From assembly GCF_008830365.1 (NCBI RefSeq), contig NZ_WBKI01000002.1, positions 744,001-808,000 of the forward strand: 64,000 nt of DNA. Direction: 5' to 3'. This stretch comes from Serratia proteamaculans. GTDB lineage: Bacteria; Pseudomonadota; Gammaproteobacteria; Enterobacterales; Enterobacteriaceae. Shown piece by piece: positions 28,187 to 38,288 of the stretch. The stretch's first letter is position 1, and every line of letters begins with the position of its first letter. The notes beneath the pieces are model-generated. The model did no database searches. It saw only the letters and a list, made by a program, of their open reading frames with translations, and was not told where the DNA came from. The translations under genes and the position numbers were made by a program.

Positions 28187-29125
28187 TTATTTCAGGCCCA
28201 ATGCCAGGCGGGTTTTCTTCAGGGTGGCCGACGGCAGCGGCAGATAGCCATCGTGGTTCACCAGGTTTTGTCCGGTGTCGGATAGCACACGATCGAGAAA
28301 TGCGGCGGTCAGCGGCTCCAACGGCTGGTTGGGCGCTTTGTTGATATAAATGTACAGATAGCGTGACAACGGGTAGCTGCCGTTGCGCACGTTGGTGTCG
28401 TTAGGGATGACATAGTTTTCGCCGGACTCCGCCAGGGGCAACAGCCGCACGCCGCTGGCACGAAAACCGATGCTGGCGTAGCCGATACTGTTCAACGAAC
28501 CGGCCACCGCCTGTACCACCGAGGCCGAGCCGGGCAATTCATTGACCCGTGGCATAAAGTCACCGCCACACAGCGCACGCAGTTTGAAGTAGCCGTAGGT
28601 ACCGGATGCCGAATTGCGACCAAAGCGCTGTAGAGTGCGCTGCTGCCAATCGCCGCTCAGCCCCAGTTCTCCCCAGCGCGTCAACGGTCGGTTTTCGCCA
28701 CAGCGTAGAGTCGCGGAGAAAATCCGGTCAAGCTGTTGCAGGTTAAGACCACGCAGCGGGTTGTCCTGATGCACCAGCACCACCAGCGCATCCACCGCAA
28801 CCGGTACTGCCAGGGGGGCGTAGCCATAACGGTGTTCGAAAGCCGACACCTCCGCCGCTTTCATCGGGCGACTCATGGGCCCAAGCTGCGCGGCACCTGC
28901 CGCCAATGCAGTAGGCGCGGTCGAGGAACCTGCGGCCTGGATCTGTAAATTAACGTTGGGGTAATGCTGACTGAAGTCCTGCCCCCACAGCGCCATCAGA
29001 TTGGCCAATGTATCGGAACCGACGCTCGACAGGTTGCCGGACAGCATGCCATCCGGCTGTGCTAACGCGCCACGGCTCGCCAGCAGCGCCAGGCAAAGCA
29101 ACAGCCCTCGGGTCATTCGGTTCAT
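28187..29125 (-). CDS. PstS-like phosphate-binding periplasmic protein
   Basis: A 312-residue secreted protein with a signal peptide (MNRMTRGLLLCLALLASRGALA). Phosphate-binding family segments are visible: SSVGSDTLANLM, AAGSSTAPTAL, FGRNSASGTYGYF and GSLNSIGYASIGF. It begins 15 bp after the phoR stop, so it is probably part of a phoB-phoR-pstS-like operon under the Pho box. It is not the pst-operon PstS itself, since no pstCAB follows. It may feed phosphate to the transporter or inform the PhoR pathway (inference). Confidence 0.85.
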   Translation of the reverse strand: MNRMTRGLLLCLALLASRGALAQPDGMLSGNLSSVGSDTLANLMALWGQDFSQHYPNVNLQIQAAGSSTAPTALAAGAAQLGPMSRPMKAAEVSAFEHRYGYAPLAVPVAVDALVVLVHQDNPLRGLNLQQLDRIFSATLRCGENRPLTRWGELGLSGDWQQRTLQRFGRNSASGTYGYFKLRALCGGDFMPRVNELPGSASVVQAVAGSLNSIGYASIGFRASGVRLLPLAESGENYVIPNDTNVRNGSYPLSRYLYIYINKAPNQPLEPLTAAFLDRVLSDTGQNLVNHDGYLPLPSATLKKTRLALGLK

Positions 29126-29140
29126 ACCAGCCTCTCCGCG

Positions 29141-30457
29141 TTAATTTTTCACCGCATTCTCTGACAAAGCTGCGGGAACAATCAACCGGTTAGGCAAGGT
29201 AAAGATGAATCGGGTGCCAATACCCTGCTCACTGAGGATCTCCAGCCGCGCGTCGTGGTGGCTGAGGGCATGCTTGACGATCGCCAGCCCCAGTCCACTG
29301 CCACCGGTCTGGCGTGAACGGGCCTTGTCGACGCGATAGAAGCGTTCGGTCAGGCGCGGAATATGCTCGGCAGCGATGCCCGGCCCATTATCACTGACCT
29401 GGAACTGCGCCCCGTTTGGCGTCTGCTGCCAGCTCACCTCAATATTGGTGCCGTTCGGCGTATGATTGACGGCGTTATACACCAGGTTTGATACCGCACT
29501 GCGCAGTTGGTCGTCGTTACCGAAGACCTTGAGCTGCTCGTTCACCCGAAAAGTAATCTCATGGTTGCCCCCGCTCAGCGACTGAGCTTCGCGTTGCAGC
29601 ACCCGTAGCATCAGCGGGATATCGACCCGTTCGTTCATTTCGACATTAGGCGCTGCCTCAATCCGCGACAGCGTCAGCAACTGCTTGACCAGCCCGTCCA
29701 TTCGTCGGGTCTGCTCCTGCATGGTGCCCAGCGCCTTGCCACGCAGCGAGCCATCCAGCTCTTCGTCGCTCATCATCTCCAGATAGCCCTGCAACACCGT
29801 CAACGGAGTGCGAAGCTCGTGGCTGACGTTAGCGAAGAAGTTGCGTCGCGCACCTTCCAGTTGGCGCATCTGGGTGACATCACGCGCCACCATCAGCAAC
29901 TGCCCTTCGGAATAAGGCATCACACGAAATTCGACGTAATGTTCATTGTTCAACTGCAAGGTTAACGGCCGGGAGAACTCCTGCTGTTGCAGATAGTGGC
30001 TGAACTCCGGGTAACGCAGCAGGTTAAGGATGTGCTGACCATTGTCTTCCGGCCAGCGGAAACCCAACAGATGCTGCGCTAAACCGTTACACCAGAAGAT
30101 ATTGCCTTCGACGGTGGTCATCACCACCGCATCGGGCAGCGATTCCGCCCCGCTGCGGAAACGTTTGATCAACAGCGCCAGCTCACGACGCCGGCGACGG
30201 TTGCGCTGCTGCATCTGGTACAGGCCGTAAAACAGCGGTTCCCAACTCCAGCGGCCAGGGGGTGGTGTCATGCTGCGGTCAACCCACAGCCAGTGGGAAA
30301 GTTTGAGTTGGTTGTAGAAATTCCATACCAGCGCCGCCAGCACGGAGGCCAGCAGCAACCAAGGCAGATAGCCGAAAAGCAGCCCCAGCAGTAACGCAGG
30401 CAGGCAGAAAAGAGCCAGCTCCAGGGCCAGCCTCTTCCAGGATAGACGTTCTAGCAC
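29141..30457 (-). CDS. phoR: Phosphate regulon sensor kinase PhoR
   Basis: A 438-residue membrane histidine kinase. Two hydrophobic segments near the N-terminus, a PAS domain (about 95-190), the HisKA box [20 protein letters not shown] and the ATPase motifs ([30 protein letters not shown]) follow in order. It phosphorylates PhoB when phosphate is scarce. It begins 24 bp after the phoB stop. Confidence 0.96.
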   Translation of the reverse strand: MLERLSWKRLALELALFCLPALLLGLLFGYLPWLLLASVLAALVWNFYNQLKLSHWLWVDRSMTPPPGRWSWEPLFYGLYQMQQRNRRRRRELALLIKRFRSGAESLPDAVVMTTVEGNIFWCNGLAQHLLGFRWPEDNGQHILNLLRYPEFSHYLQQQEFSRPLTLQLNNEHYVEFRVMPYSEGQLLMVARDVTQMRQLEGARRNFFANVSHELRTPLTVLQGYLEMMSDEELDGSLRGKALGTMQEQTRRMDGLVKQLLTLSRIEAAPNVEMNERVDIPLMLRVLQREAQSLSGGNHEITFRVNEQLKVFGNDDQLRSAVSNLVYNAVNHTPNGTNIEVSWQQTPNGAQFQVSDNGPGIAAEHIPRLTERFYRVDKARSRQTGGSGLGLAIVKHALSHHDARLEILSEQGIGTRFIFTLPNRLIVPAALSENAVKN

Positions 30458-30481
30458 GGCATATTCTCCAGCGCGGCGCGA

Positions 30482-31171
30482 TCAGTAGCGCGTTGAGAAT
30501 CGGTAGCCGGTGCCCCGAACGGTTTGAACCATTTTGTCATGACCACTGGTCTCTAACGCCTTACGGAGTCGACGGATATGCACGTCAACGGTGCGGTCTT
30601 CCACATAAACGTTAGTGCCCCAGACGTGATTAAGCAACTGTTCGCGGCTATAAACACGCTCAGGATGGGTCATAAAGAAGTGCAGTAATTTGAACTCGGT
30701 CGGCCCCATATCCAGCGCCTGTTCGTTAGCCATCACCCGGTGTGAAGAAGGATCCAGGCTCAGCCCTTGCATTTCAATCACTTCCTCCACCGCCATCGGT
30801 GAAATACGGCGCATGACCGCCTTGATGCGTGCCACCAGTTCCTTTGGCGAGAAGGGTTTGGTGATGTAATCATCCGCCCCGACTTCCAGACCACGTACCC
30901 GGTCTTCTTCTTCACCGCGGGCAGTCAGCATCATCACCGGAATATCTCGGGTCAGCGCTTCACGCTTCATATGTTTGATAAACTGAATGCCGGAGCCTCC
31001 GGGTAACATCCAGTCGAGCAACACTAAATCAGGGAACGGCTCAGACAGGCGCGTCACTGCGCTGTCATAATCCTCAGCTTCCAACGGTTGGTAACCATTC
31101 TGTTCCAACACAAAGCACACCATCTCACGGATCGGCGCTTCGTCTTCCACCACCAGTATGCGTCTTGCCAT
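30482..31171 (-). CDS. phoB: Phosphate regulon response regulator PhoB
   Basis: A 229-residue OmpR-family regulator. The receiver has [10 protein letters not shown], the acceptor Asp in [13 protein letters not shown] and the lysine in [10 protein letters not shown]; the winged helix at the C-terminus ends [14 protein letters not shown]. The start [11 protein letters not shown] gives the E. coli length; the frame opens ten codons further upstream. A good Pho box and -10 lie upstream, so it is autoregulated. Confidence 0.97.
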   Translation of the reverse strand: MARRILVVEDEAPIREMVCFVLEQNGYQPLEAEDYDSAVTRLSEPFPDLVLLDWMLPGGSGIQFIKHMKREALTRDIPVMMLTARGEEEDRVRGLEVGADDYITKPFSPKELVARIKAVMRRISPMAVEEVIEMQGLSLDPSSHRVMANEQALDMGPTEFKLLHFFMTHPERVYSREQLLNHVWGTNVYVEDRTVDVHIRRLRKALETSGHDKMVQTVRGTGYRFSTRY

Positions 31172-31218
31172 CGTCAATCCTGCCAATGTGTTAGCGATCA
31201 CAGTTGATTGCGGGCGCC

Positions 31219-31252
31219 ATTATGCGTCAGTTTTGTGACAGATTTATGAAAT
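31219..31252 (-). promoter_or_regulatory. Pho box and promoter of phoBR
   Basis: Read on the minus strand, ATTTCATAAATCTGTCAC (31252 to 31235) matches 15 of 18 bases of the Pho box CTGTCATAAATCTGTCAC and closely resembles the E. coli phoB box. The -10 hexamer CATAAT follows at 31224-31219. Confidence 0.8.
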
Positions 31253-31372
31253 AAATAGCCATGACAAAACCTGCCTGTTGTAGGCAGTAAGCATAGCGAT
31301 TATTTCTAGTCACGCAGAAACATCATATTCCCTTTATAATCCCTGCCATTACTCTATCGCCCTGGGAGTGTC

Positions 31373-32605
31373 ATGCGCCTGATCCACACCTCTGACTGGC
31401 ATCTTGGCCAGTATTTTTTCACCAAAAGCCGTGCCGCCGAACATCAGGCTTTTCTGCGCTGGCTGATCGAGCAGATCGAACAACAGCAGGTGGATGCGCT
31501 GATCGTCGCCGGAGATCTGTTCGATACCGGCTCGCCGCCAAGTTATGCCCGCGAGCTGTATAACCGTTTTGTGGTCGAGCTGCAGCACACCGGCTGCCAG
31601 TTGGTGGTGTTGGGCGGCAACCACGACTCCGTGGCAACCTTAAATGAATCACGTGAATTGCTTTCTTGCCTGAATACCACCGTGATTGCCAACGCACAGA
31701 GCGAAACCGAACAGCAAATCCTGGTGCTGAATCAGCGCGACGGCCAGCCGGGTGCGGTGCTGTGCGCCATCCCGTTCCTGCGCCCGCGTGATTTGCTCAC
31801 CAGCCGCGCCGGGGAATCCGGGGTACAAAAACAGCAGGCGCTGCAAGAGGCCATCGCCGACCATTATCAAACGCTGTATCAGGCGGCCTGTGCACGCCGT
31901 GACGCGCTGGGCTTGCCCCTGCCGATTGTTGCCACCGGCCACCTGACCACCGTGGGTGTCACCACCTCCGACTCGGTGCGCGATATCTATATTGGCACGC
32001 TGGATGCCTTTCCGGCACAGGCCTTCCCACCGGCCGACTACATCGCGCTGGGGCACATTCACCGTGCGCAGAACGTCGCAAAATCCGAACATATTCGCTA
32101 CAGCGGCTCGCCGATCCCACTCAGTTTTGACGAGTTGGGCAAGGCCAAAAGCGTGTTTATGGTGGATTTCAGCGCGGGTGTCCTGCAACAGGTCAGCGCG
32201 CTGGAGATCCCCAGCTTCCAGCCCATGCAGCTTATCAAGGGCAATTTGGCACAGATCGAGCAACAATTGCAGCAGTTCGCCGATTATCAGGGTGAATTAC
32301 CGGTGTGGCTGGATATCGAAGTCGCAACGCAGGATTACCTTAGCGACATTCAGCGCCGCATCCAGCTCCTGGCCGATCAGCTGCCGGTAGAAGTGGTGCT
32401 GTTGCGCCGCAGCAAAGAACAACGCCGCCAGGCGATTGAACAGCAGGACAAAGAAACGCTGAACGAACTGAGCGTCAATGAGGTGTTCGAACGGCGGCTG
32501 GCACAGGAGCCTGAAATGGCTGAAGAACGTCGGCAACGAATGAGCCAAATGTTCCAGCAGGTGGTCGAGGCCGTACAGCATAACGACCAGGAGCCGAGCC
32601 AATGA
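31373..32605 (+). CDS. sbcD: Nuclease subunit SbcD
   Basis: A 410-residue Mre11-type metallophosphoesterase, the nuclease half of SbcCD, which cuts DNA hairpins and protein-blocked ends. Metal-binding motifs in order are [22 protein letters not shown] and GHIHRAQ. The stop overlaps the sbcC start as ATGA. It is divergent from phoB, as in E. coli. Confidence 0.96.
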   Translation: MRLIHTSDWHLGQYFFTKSRAAEHQAFLRWLIEQIEQQQVDALIVAGDLFDTGSPPSYARELYNRFVVELQHTGCQLVVLGGNHDSVATLNESRELLSCLNTTVIANAQSETEQQILVLNQRDGQPGAVLCAIPFLRPRDLLTSRAGESGVQKQQALQEAIADHYQTLYQAACARRDALGLPLPIVATGHLTTVGVTTSDSVRDIYIGTLDAFPAQAFPPADYIALGHIHRAQNVAKSEHIRYSGSPIPLSFDELGKAKSVFMVDFSAGVLQQVSALEIPSFQPMQLIKGNLAQIEQQLQQFADYQGELPVWLDIEVATQDYLSDIQRRIQLLADQLPVEVVLLRRSKEQRRQAIEQQDKETLNELSVNEVFERRLAQEPEMAEERRQRMSQMFQQVVEAVQHNDQEPSQ

Positions 32606-35600
32606 AAATTCTCAGCCTGAGATTAAAAAACCTCAATTCATTGCAGGGCGAATGGAAGATCGACTTCACCGCCGAACCCTTTGCCAGTAATGGGTTGTTC
32701 GCCATCACCGGGCCCACCGGCGCGGGCAAAACTACCCTGCTGGATGCCATCTGTCTGGCGTTGTACCACCAAACGCCACGCCTTAACGTTACGCCAAGCC
32801 AAAACGAGCTGATGACGCGCCACACCGCCGAATCGCTGGCTGAGGTCGAATTTGAAGTTAAAGGCGTCGGCTATCGTGCTTTCTGGAGCCAACGACGCGC
32901 CAAAAACGCCCCGGACGGCAATTTGCAGGCACCAAAGGTCGAACTGGCGCTGCGTGAAGACGGCAAGATCCTGGCAGACAAAGTGCGCGACAAGCTGGAT
33001 ATGACCGCCGCGATCACCGGCTTGGATTTCGGCCGCTTTACCAAATCGATGATGCTGTCCCAGGGGCAGTTCGCCGCCTTCCTCAATGCCGACGCCAACG
33101 ATCGCGCCGAACTGTTGGAAGAGCTGACCGGCACCGAGATCTACGGCCAGCTTTCCGAGCGGGTTTTCGAACAGCATAAGCAGGCCAAGGCCGACCTGGA
33201 TGCACTGCACCAACGCGCCAGCGGCATTGAACTGCTGAATGACGAACAGCGTCAGCAGCTTGAAAACCAATTAATTGAGCTGGGGACGCAGGAAAATACC
33301 CTTAGCGGACAGACCCGCCAGCAGCAGCAGGCGCTGAACTGGTTACAGCAGTGGCAACAGACGCAACATAAGCAGCAGGAATACCAACGCCAGTTGAGCG
33401 CTGCACAGCTGGAACAGGCCGCGGCCGAACCGCAACTGCAGCAGTTAGCGCGCAGCGAGCCGGCAGAAAAACTGCGACCGCTGCTTAACGAACGTAACCG
33501 CTGCCGCCACGATCAACAGACGCTGCAACAGCAGATCGCCCAGTTGACGCAGCAGCAGGCGCAACAGCTTGCGCAGATGGCGCCGTTGCAGCAGGCGGTA
33601 GAACAAGCGCGCGCGCAATTGCAGACGCATGTTGAACACCAGCAGACCCAACAGCGTGTGATCGACGAGCACGTGGTTCCGCTCGATAACCAGATCGCCC
33701 AGTGGCAGAAAACCCAGGCCGAACTGCAACAGGCCTGCACTAACGCCATCCAGCAATACGCACTGCAAAAAGCGGAGCTGGAAAAGCTCGAGCTTCAGCG
33801 AGCCCAGTTAACCGCACAGGCCGAACAGCATCAGGAAAAGCTTAACGGTCTCACCGACGCGCTGGCAACGCAGCAACAGCTGCAAAATACGCTGGAAGCC
33901 CAGTCCCCGCTGGCTGCGCTGCGTCAGCGTCAGACCGAATTGGCCGAGCTGCGCCCGGTGCGCCAGCAGTTATTCGCCCTCTCCTCGCTGTTCAGCCAGG
34001 TCAGCGAGCGGCTGGAGCAACAGCGTAAAGAATTTGCCGCCCGGCAGACGCAACTCGGCGATCATGAAAAGCAGCTCGAAGAGACGCGACAGCAGTATAA
34101 ACAACAAAAAGCCCACCAGTTGGACGTGGAAAAAGCCCTCGAGCTGGAACAGCGCATTGTCAGCCTGGAGGCCGAACGCACTCGTCTGCAAACCGGTGAA
34201 CCCTGTCCGCTGTGCGGTTCCAGCAGTCATCCTGCCATTGAACAGTATCAGGCGGTAAAACCTTCTGAGACCGCATTGCGCCTGGCCCAGATGCGCGTTA
34301 CAACCGAGGCTTTGTATACTCAGGGCACCGAGCTGCGCACCCGTTGCGAAAGCCTGAAAGAACAGCAACAGCGCCAACAGCAACTCATCGCGCAAGACGA
34401 GCAACAGCTAGCCGCACACCTGCAGCAGTGGCAAACTCTCAGCACACCGCTGGCGTTTGATTTTGCCCTGCAGGATGCCGAACGTCTGAGCCAGTGGCTG
34501 AACGCCTGCGACAGCGAAGAACGTCTGGGTCAGGCCGCTCTGCTGCAACACGAGCAGGCGTCGCGCGCCGTGCAACAGGCCAAAGACCAATTGGCCGCAC
34601 TGCAAACACAGCAGCAGCAGGCGCAACAAGACAAGGCGCGGCTGGACGAGCGTTTCACCCTGCTGGAGAGAAGCCACACCGAAGCCCAGTTGCAACAGCA
34701 GCGTTTGCAGCAGCAGTGGCAGGAGGGTGAACAAGCCCTCAGTGAACAACGTGCACAGAGGCTGGCCCTGTTTGGCGAACAGCAAATCACGCAGGTGCGC
34801 GAACAATTACGCGCCCGCCAGACGGCCTGTGAGCAGGCCAGCCAGCAGGCTAACGAACAATGGCAGAAAGCCCAGGAGCAACGCGATCGTCTGAGTGGCC
34901 AGTTGGCCGTACTACAGCAGCAACTGCTGCAACAGACCGAGCGGTTGCAGCAGGCAGAGCAAGAGTGGCTACAGGCGCTGGCCGCCAGTGAATTCAGCGA
35001 CGAGGCCGCCTTTAGCGCCGCGCTGTTGGATGACCACCAGCGTCAGCAATTGCAACAGCGTAAAGAGCAGTTGCAACAGCGTCAGGTTGAAGCCAGCGCC
35101 CTGCTGGCCCAGGCCACAGACAGCCTGCAACAGCACCAACAACAGCGCCCTGAAGGGCTGGATGAGAGTCAGGTCGATCCTCAGACCCTGAGCCAGAGTC
35201 TGGAAGCGCTGGCACAGCAGTTAAAAACCCTGCAGCTACGCCAGGGTGAGGTGCGCAATCAGTTAGAAAGCGATGCCGCGCGCCGCATCAATCAGCAGTC
35301 GCTGTTTGAGCAAATCAGTCAAAGCCAGAGTCAGTACGACGACTGGAGCTATCTCAACCAGCTCATCGGCTCCAAAGAGGGGGACAAATTCCGCAAGTTT
35401 GCCCAGGGGCTGACGCTCGATCATCTGGTGTATCTGGCAAATAACCAGCTTGGGCGGCTGCATGGGCGCTACCTGCTGCAACGCAAAACCAGCGACGCGC
35501 TGGAATTGCAGGTGGTGGATACCTGGCAGGCGGATGCGCTGCGCGATACCCGCACCCTGTCCGGCGGTGAAAGCTTCCTGGTAAGCCTGGCGCTGGCATT

Positions 35601-35853
35601 GGCGCTGTCCGATCTGGTCAGCCACAAGACCAGCATCGACTCGCTGTTCCTCGACGAAGGCTTTGGTACTCTGGATGCAGAAACCCTGGATACCGCGCTG
35701 GACGCACTCGACAGCCTGAACGCCTCCGGGAAAACCATTGGCGTAATCAGCCACGTTGAAGCCATGAAAGAACGCATTCCGGTGCAGATTAAGGTGAAAA
35801 AGGTTAACGGTCTCGGCATCAGCCGGCTGGAGCCGCAGTTCCGCCTGGAATAA
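32602..35853 (+). CDS. sbcC: Nuclease ATPase subunit SbcC
   Basis: A 1083-residue Rad50-like ATPase. Walker A is [16 protein letters not shown] near residue 35; two long coiled coils, extremely rich in glutamine, flank the zinc hook [10 protein letters not shown] at about residue 535; the signature [16 protein letters not shown] and Walker [17 protein letters not shown] are at the C-terminus. The glutamine richness is stronger than in most of the window but usual for the coil of this family. It forms a translationally coupled pair with sbcD. Confidence 0.96.
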   Translation: MKILSLRLKNLNSLQGEWKIDFTAEPFASNGLFAITGPTGAGKTTLLDAICLALYHQTPRLNVTPSQNELMTRHTAESLAEVEFEVKGVGYRAFWSQRRAKNAPDGNLQAPKVELALREDGKILADKVRDKLDMTAAITGLDFGRFTKSMMLSQGQFAAFLNADANDRAELLEELTGTEIYGQLSERVFEQHKQAKADLDALHQRASGIELLNDEQRQQLENQLIELGTQENTLSGQTRQQQQALNWLQQWQQTQHKQQEYQRQLSAAQLEQAAAEPQLQQLARSEPAEKLRPLLNERNRCRHDQQTLQQQIAQLTQQQAQQLAQMAPLQQAVEQARAQLQTHVEHQQTQQRVIDEHVVPLDNQIAQWQKTQAELQQACTNAIQQYALQKAELEKLELQRAQLTAQAEQHQEKLNGLTDALATQQQLQNTLEAQSPLAALRQRQTELAELRPVRQQLFALSSLFSQVSERLEQQRKEFAARQTQLGDHEKQLEETRQQYKQQKAHQLDVEKALELEQRIVSLEAERTRLQTGEPCPLCGSSSHPAIEQYQAVKPSETALRLAQMRVTTEALYTQGTELRTRCESLKEQQQRQQQLIAQDEQQLAAHLQQWQTLSTPLAFDFALQDAERLSQWLNACDSEERLGQAALLQHEQASRAVQQAKDQLAALQTQQQQAQQDKARLDERFTLLERSHTEAQLQQQRLQQQWQEGEQALSEQRAQRLALFGEQQITQVREQLRARQTACEQASQQANEQWQKAQEQRDRLSGQLAVLQQQLLQQTERLQQAEQEWLQALAASEFSDEAAFSAALLDDHQRQQLQQRKEQLQQRQVEASALLAQATDSLQQHQQQRPEGLDESQVDPQTLSQSLEALAQQLKTLQLRQGEVRNQLESDAARRINQQSLFEQISQSQSQYDDWSYLNQLIGSKEGDKFRKFAQGLTLDHLVYLANNQLGRLHGRYLLQRKTSDALELQVVDTWQADALRDTRTLSGGESFLVSLALALALSDLVSHKTSIDSLFLDEGFGTLDAETLDTALDALDSLNASGKTIGVISHVEAMKERIPVQIKVKKVNGLGISRLEPQFRLE

Positions 35854-35946
35854 TGCTGCACTGACTAAGAAATGTGACCGCGGCGGCAGTCCCCGGCTAA
35901 AAGCATTGAGCCAACGCTAGCAAGGGTTATGATGCGGCTAATAACA

Positions 35947-36028
35947 GGATTGTTACTGTATACCCGTCGCCTTTCAAGCCGCAGCTTGAAATTCATAGGG
36001 TAGAGATATTTAAATACAGGCAAAACCT
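35947..36028 (+). ncRNA. BglG/LicT antiterminator RNA (RAT), interrupted by a repeat
   Basis: GGATTGTTACTG at 35947-35958 equals the 5' arm of the RAT consensus and CAGGCAAAACCT at 36017-36028 equals the 3' arm. Normally the arms are about 5-10 nt apart; here 58 nt lie between them, 44 of which are the short repeat at 35959-36002. The 3' arm overlaps the stem of the terminator at 36024-36063, the classic mutually exclusive arrangement. The RNA precedes bglG, so it would autoregulate that gene. Confidence 0.7.
35959..36002. repeat. MITE-like repeat, short deleted copy (44 bp)
   Basis: The two ends of the repeat at 15486-15611 joined together, in opposite orientation: TATACCCGTCGCCTTTCAAG, then CCGCAG, then CTTGAAATTCATAGGGTA. 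The internal 80 or so bases are gone. It folds on itself (TTTCAAGC / GCTTGAAA, loop CCGCA less one base). It sits inside the antiterminator RNA upstream of bglG. Confidence 0.85.
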
Positions 36029-36063
36029 GACGCACGGGATCGCTCCTGTGCGTCAGGTTTTTT
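36024..36063 (+). terminator. Leader terminator upstream of bglG
   Basis: A perfect 12-bp stem (AACCTGACGCAC / GTGCGTCAGGTT) with a partly paired loop, followed by TTTTTT ending at 36063. It lies 35 bp before the bglG start and shares bases with the RAT, so BglG binding should prevent its formation. Confidence 0.88.
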
Positions 36064-36097
36064 CGTTTTCAGCATGCTGAAACATCCGGGAATAGCC

Positions 36098-36940
36098 ATG
36101 AAGATCGAAAAAATACTCAATAATAACGTGGTGATTACGCTGGACGATCGTCAGGAAGAAACGGTCGTCATGGGGAAAGGTATTGGTTTTAAAAAGAAGG
36201 CCGGCGATCCACTGGACGAAAGCCTGATCGAGAAGATCTTTACCCTAAACGGCAGCGAAATGGCCGAGCGCTTTAAAACGCTGCTGTCGGAGATCCCGTT
36301 GGCCTGCGTGACCACCGCCGACAAGATCATCACACTTGCCCGCCAGCGTCTGCCGGGCAAGTTGCACAACATCGTCTATATCACGCTGACCGATCATATC
36401 CACTTTGCGCTGCAGCGCCACGCGCAAGGGCTGGACATTAAAAACGTGTTGCTGTGGGAAATCAAAAAACTCTACCCGGCGGAGTTTGCCGTCGGGCTGG
36501 AAGCGCTGGCGCTGATCGCTCAACGGCTGGGCACCGCCCTGCCGGAAGACGAGGCCGGGTTTATCGCCCTGCACCTGGTCAACGCCCAACTGAATGACGA
36601 AATGCACAACACCCTGCACATCACCCGGGTGATGCAGGAGATCCTGAACATCGTCAAATATCACTTCCGTTTTGACTACAACGAAGAAGCCCTGAGCTAT
36701 CACCGTTTTGTCACCCATCTGAAGTTCTTCGCGCAGCGCCTGCTGGGGAAAAACTACGTCGACAGCAACGACGATTCGCTCTATCAGGTAGTGAAAGAAA
36801 AATACCGCGAGTCCTTCGCCTGCTCAGGCAAGATTAACCAACACATCGAAAAAAATTACCAACACCAGCTAACCAGCGAAGAAATGATGTTCCTGACTAT
36901 TCATATCGAACGGGTACGCAGCGAAAGCGAAGTGAAATAG
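36098..36940 (+). CDS. bglG: BglG/LicT-family transcription antiterminator
   Basis: A 280-residue protein with an N-terminal RNA-binding CAT domain (MKIEKILNNNVVITLDDRQEE, residues 1-55) and two PRD domains (about 65-170 and 171-280). PRD histidines are visible in LTDHIHFALQRH, ALHLVNAQ, SYHRFVTHLKFF and LTIHIERV; in this family they are phosphorylated by PTS proteins. The ATG at 36098 gives the LicT start; a frame from ATG at 36074 adds eight residues. No PTS permease or beta-glucosidase gene follows, so it is an orphan in this window. The symbol marks the family, not proven orthology. Confidence 0.85.
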   Translation: MKIEKILNNNVVITLDDRQEETVVMGKGIGFKKKAGDPLDESLIEKIFTLNGSEMAERFKTLLSEIPLACVTTADKIITLARQRLPGKLHNIVYITLTDHIHFALQRHAQGLDIKNVLLWEIKKLYPAEFAVGLEALALIAQRLGTALPEDEAGFIALHLVNAQLNDEMHNTLHITRVMQEILNIVKYHFRFDYNEEALSYHRFVTHLKFFAQRLLGKNYVDSNDDSLYQVVKEKYRESFACSGKINQHIEKNYQHQLTSEEMMFLTIHIERVRSESEVK

Positions 36941-36942
36941 AT

Positions 36943-37110
36943 CTAGCGCCGGGCGTCAAACACCCGGATGCCATACTGCGGGAAAGCGGCATCGGCGGAA
37001 ATCAACGTCAGCCCTTCGGCCTGCGCCTGAGCGATCAACATGCGATCAAAAGGATCCTGATGATGCGGCGCGATCTCCTTAGCTAAGTTAGCTGAAGCAC
37101 AGATGGGAGT
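36943..37110 (-). pseudogene. PIN-domain (VapC-type) toxin remnant
   Basis: The minus strand encodes only the C-terminal part of a PIN-domain protein: KEIAPHHQDPFDRMLIAQAQ, then AEGLTLISADAAFPQYGIRV, then FDARR and a stop. Conserved acidic residues of this family are in DPFDRML and SADAAF. Upstream the frame loses resemblance and reaches a stop at 37111-37113, so the N-terminal half is missing. No antitoxin gene is next to it. Confidence 0.75.
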
Positions 37111-37136
37111 CTAATTTTTGTACAGGGAATTGATTG

Positions 37137-37162
37137 AAGCGCGAGCGGGCCCGCGCTTTTTT
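37137..37162 (+). terminator. Terminator-like hairpin downstream of bglG
   Basis: A 7-bp stem AAGCGCG / CGCGCTT followed by TTTTTT on the plus strand. It lies 200 bp after bglG, just past the PIN remnant, and next to the mak stop. Confidence 0.6.
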
Positions 37163-37169
37163 GCAACAG

Positions 37170-38078
37170 TTACAGCTGTGGCCACAACCAGGCCGCGCCG
37201 CGCACGCCACTGGAGTCGCCGTGGACGGCCTTGCGGATCGGGGTTTCACATTCGCCGCCGAATACCCAGGATTTCACTAACTGCGGCACCCGCTGATACA
37301 GACGATCCACATTGCTCATCCCGCCGCCCAACACCACCACGTCCGGATCAAAAATATTGATCACGTGCGCCAGCGACTTCGCCAGCCGCAGCTCGTAACG
37401 GCTGATGGCTTGCTCCGCCAACCTGTCCCCTTGCTTCACCAACGTCATGATTTCATGCCCTTTCAGCGGGTTGCCGCTCAAACGTGCATAGTCGGTGGCA
37501 AAACCGGTACCGGAGATAAAGGTTTCAATACAGCCCTGCTTTCCACAGTAACATGGGACCTCTGCGCGAAAACGCAGCTCGTCCTCATCCAACCACGGCA
37601 GCGGGTTATGCCCCCACTCGCCAGAGATACCGTTCCCGCCCGAGTGTGCCTGGCCGTTGATCGCCACTCCAGCACCGCAACCGGTGCCGATAATCACCGC
37701 AAACACGGTTTGCTTGCCGGCGGCAGCGCCATCGGTGGCTTCCGATACCGCCAGACAGTTGGCATCGTTAGCAATACGGACTTCGCGCGCCAACATCGCT
37801 GACAGGTCTTTATCCAGCGGTTGGCCGTTGAGCCATACCGAGTTGGCATTTTTGACCAGCCCGGTATAGGGCGACAGCGTGCCGGGGATACCCACGCCGA
37901 CCGAGCCTTGCTGGCCGGTGTTTTCTTCTGCCAACGTCACCAGACCGGTAATCGCATCCAGCGTTTGCTGGTAGTCATGGCGCGGCGTAGCGATGCGATG
38001 GCGGAACAGTTCCTGCCCATCGTTAGCCAACGCGATCACTTCAATTTTGGTGCCACCCAGGTCAATACCAATGCGCAC
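37170..38078 (-). CDS. mak: Fructokinase Mak (ROK family)
   Basis: A 302-residue kinase that phosphorylates fructose to fructose-6-phosphate. The phosphate-binding motif [13 protein letters not shown] is at the start and the ROK zinc signature [15 protein letters not shown] near residue 165. The GTG start is chosen because GAGGAG lies about 7 bp before it and the length then equals E. coli Mak; an upstream in-frame TTG has no ribosome site. In E. coli mak lies beside rdgC; here a sugar island separates them. Confidence 0.95.
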   Translation of the reverse strand: MRIGIDLGGTKIEVIALANDGQELFRHRIATPRHDYQQTLDAITGLVTLAEENTGQQGSVGVGIPGTLSPYTGLVKNANSVWLNGQPLDKDLSAMLAREVRIANDANCLAVSEATDGAAAGKQTVFAVIIGTGCGAGVAINGQAHSGGNGISGEWGHNPLPWLDEDELRFRAEVPCYCGKQGCIETFISGTGFATDYARLSGNPLKGHEIMTLVKQGDRLAEQAISRYELRLAKSLAHVINIFDPDVVVLGGGMSNVDRLYQRVPQLVKSWVFGGECETPIRKAVHGDSSGVRGAAWLWPQL

Positions 38079-38227
38079 GATTTTTCTCCTCAATGCACCA
38101 CAACGTTGTCACAGCCTAATATATTCAGTTACCAGGATCACTCAATCAGCGCCGAGTGTGACGGTGATGGCAATTTCCGCATCAGATCCGCACCGACTAC
38201 CGCTTATTAATTAGCCATCGGGTACAC

Positions 38228-38245
38228 TGCAGTTAGCCAGTTAAC
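38228..38245. promoter_or_regulatory. Possible response-regulator site with CAGTTA direct repeats
   Basis: CAGTTA occurs twice, 8 bp apart, within TGCAGTTAGCCAGTTAAC, about 45-60 bp before the regulator start codon. A near copy of the first 12 bases, TGCAGTTAACCA, lies at 45194-45205, 32 bp upstream of the ATPase gene at the far end of the sugar operon. The match could be chance. Confidence 0.25.
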
Positions 38246-38288
38246 TTATTGATAACATTTTCCGCATCATAAAATCCGGAGAGCAGCG

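Noticed and set aside
33300-35300. Glutamine-rich repeat region as a separate low-complexity or surface protein
   Set aside because: It is the coiled coil of SbcC, with zinc hook and both ATPase halves intact in one frame.
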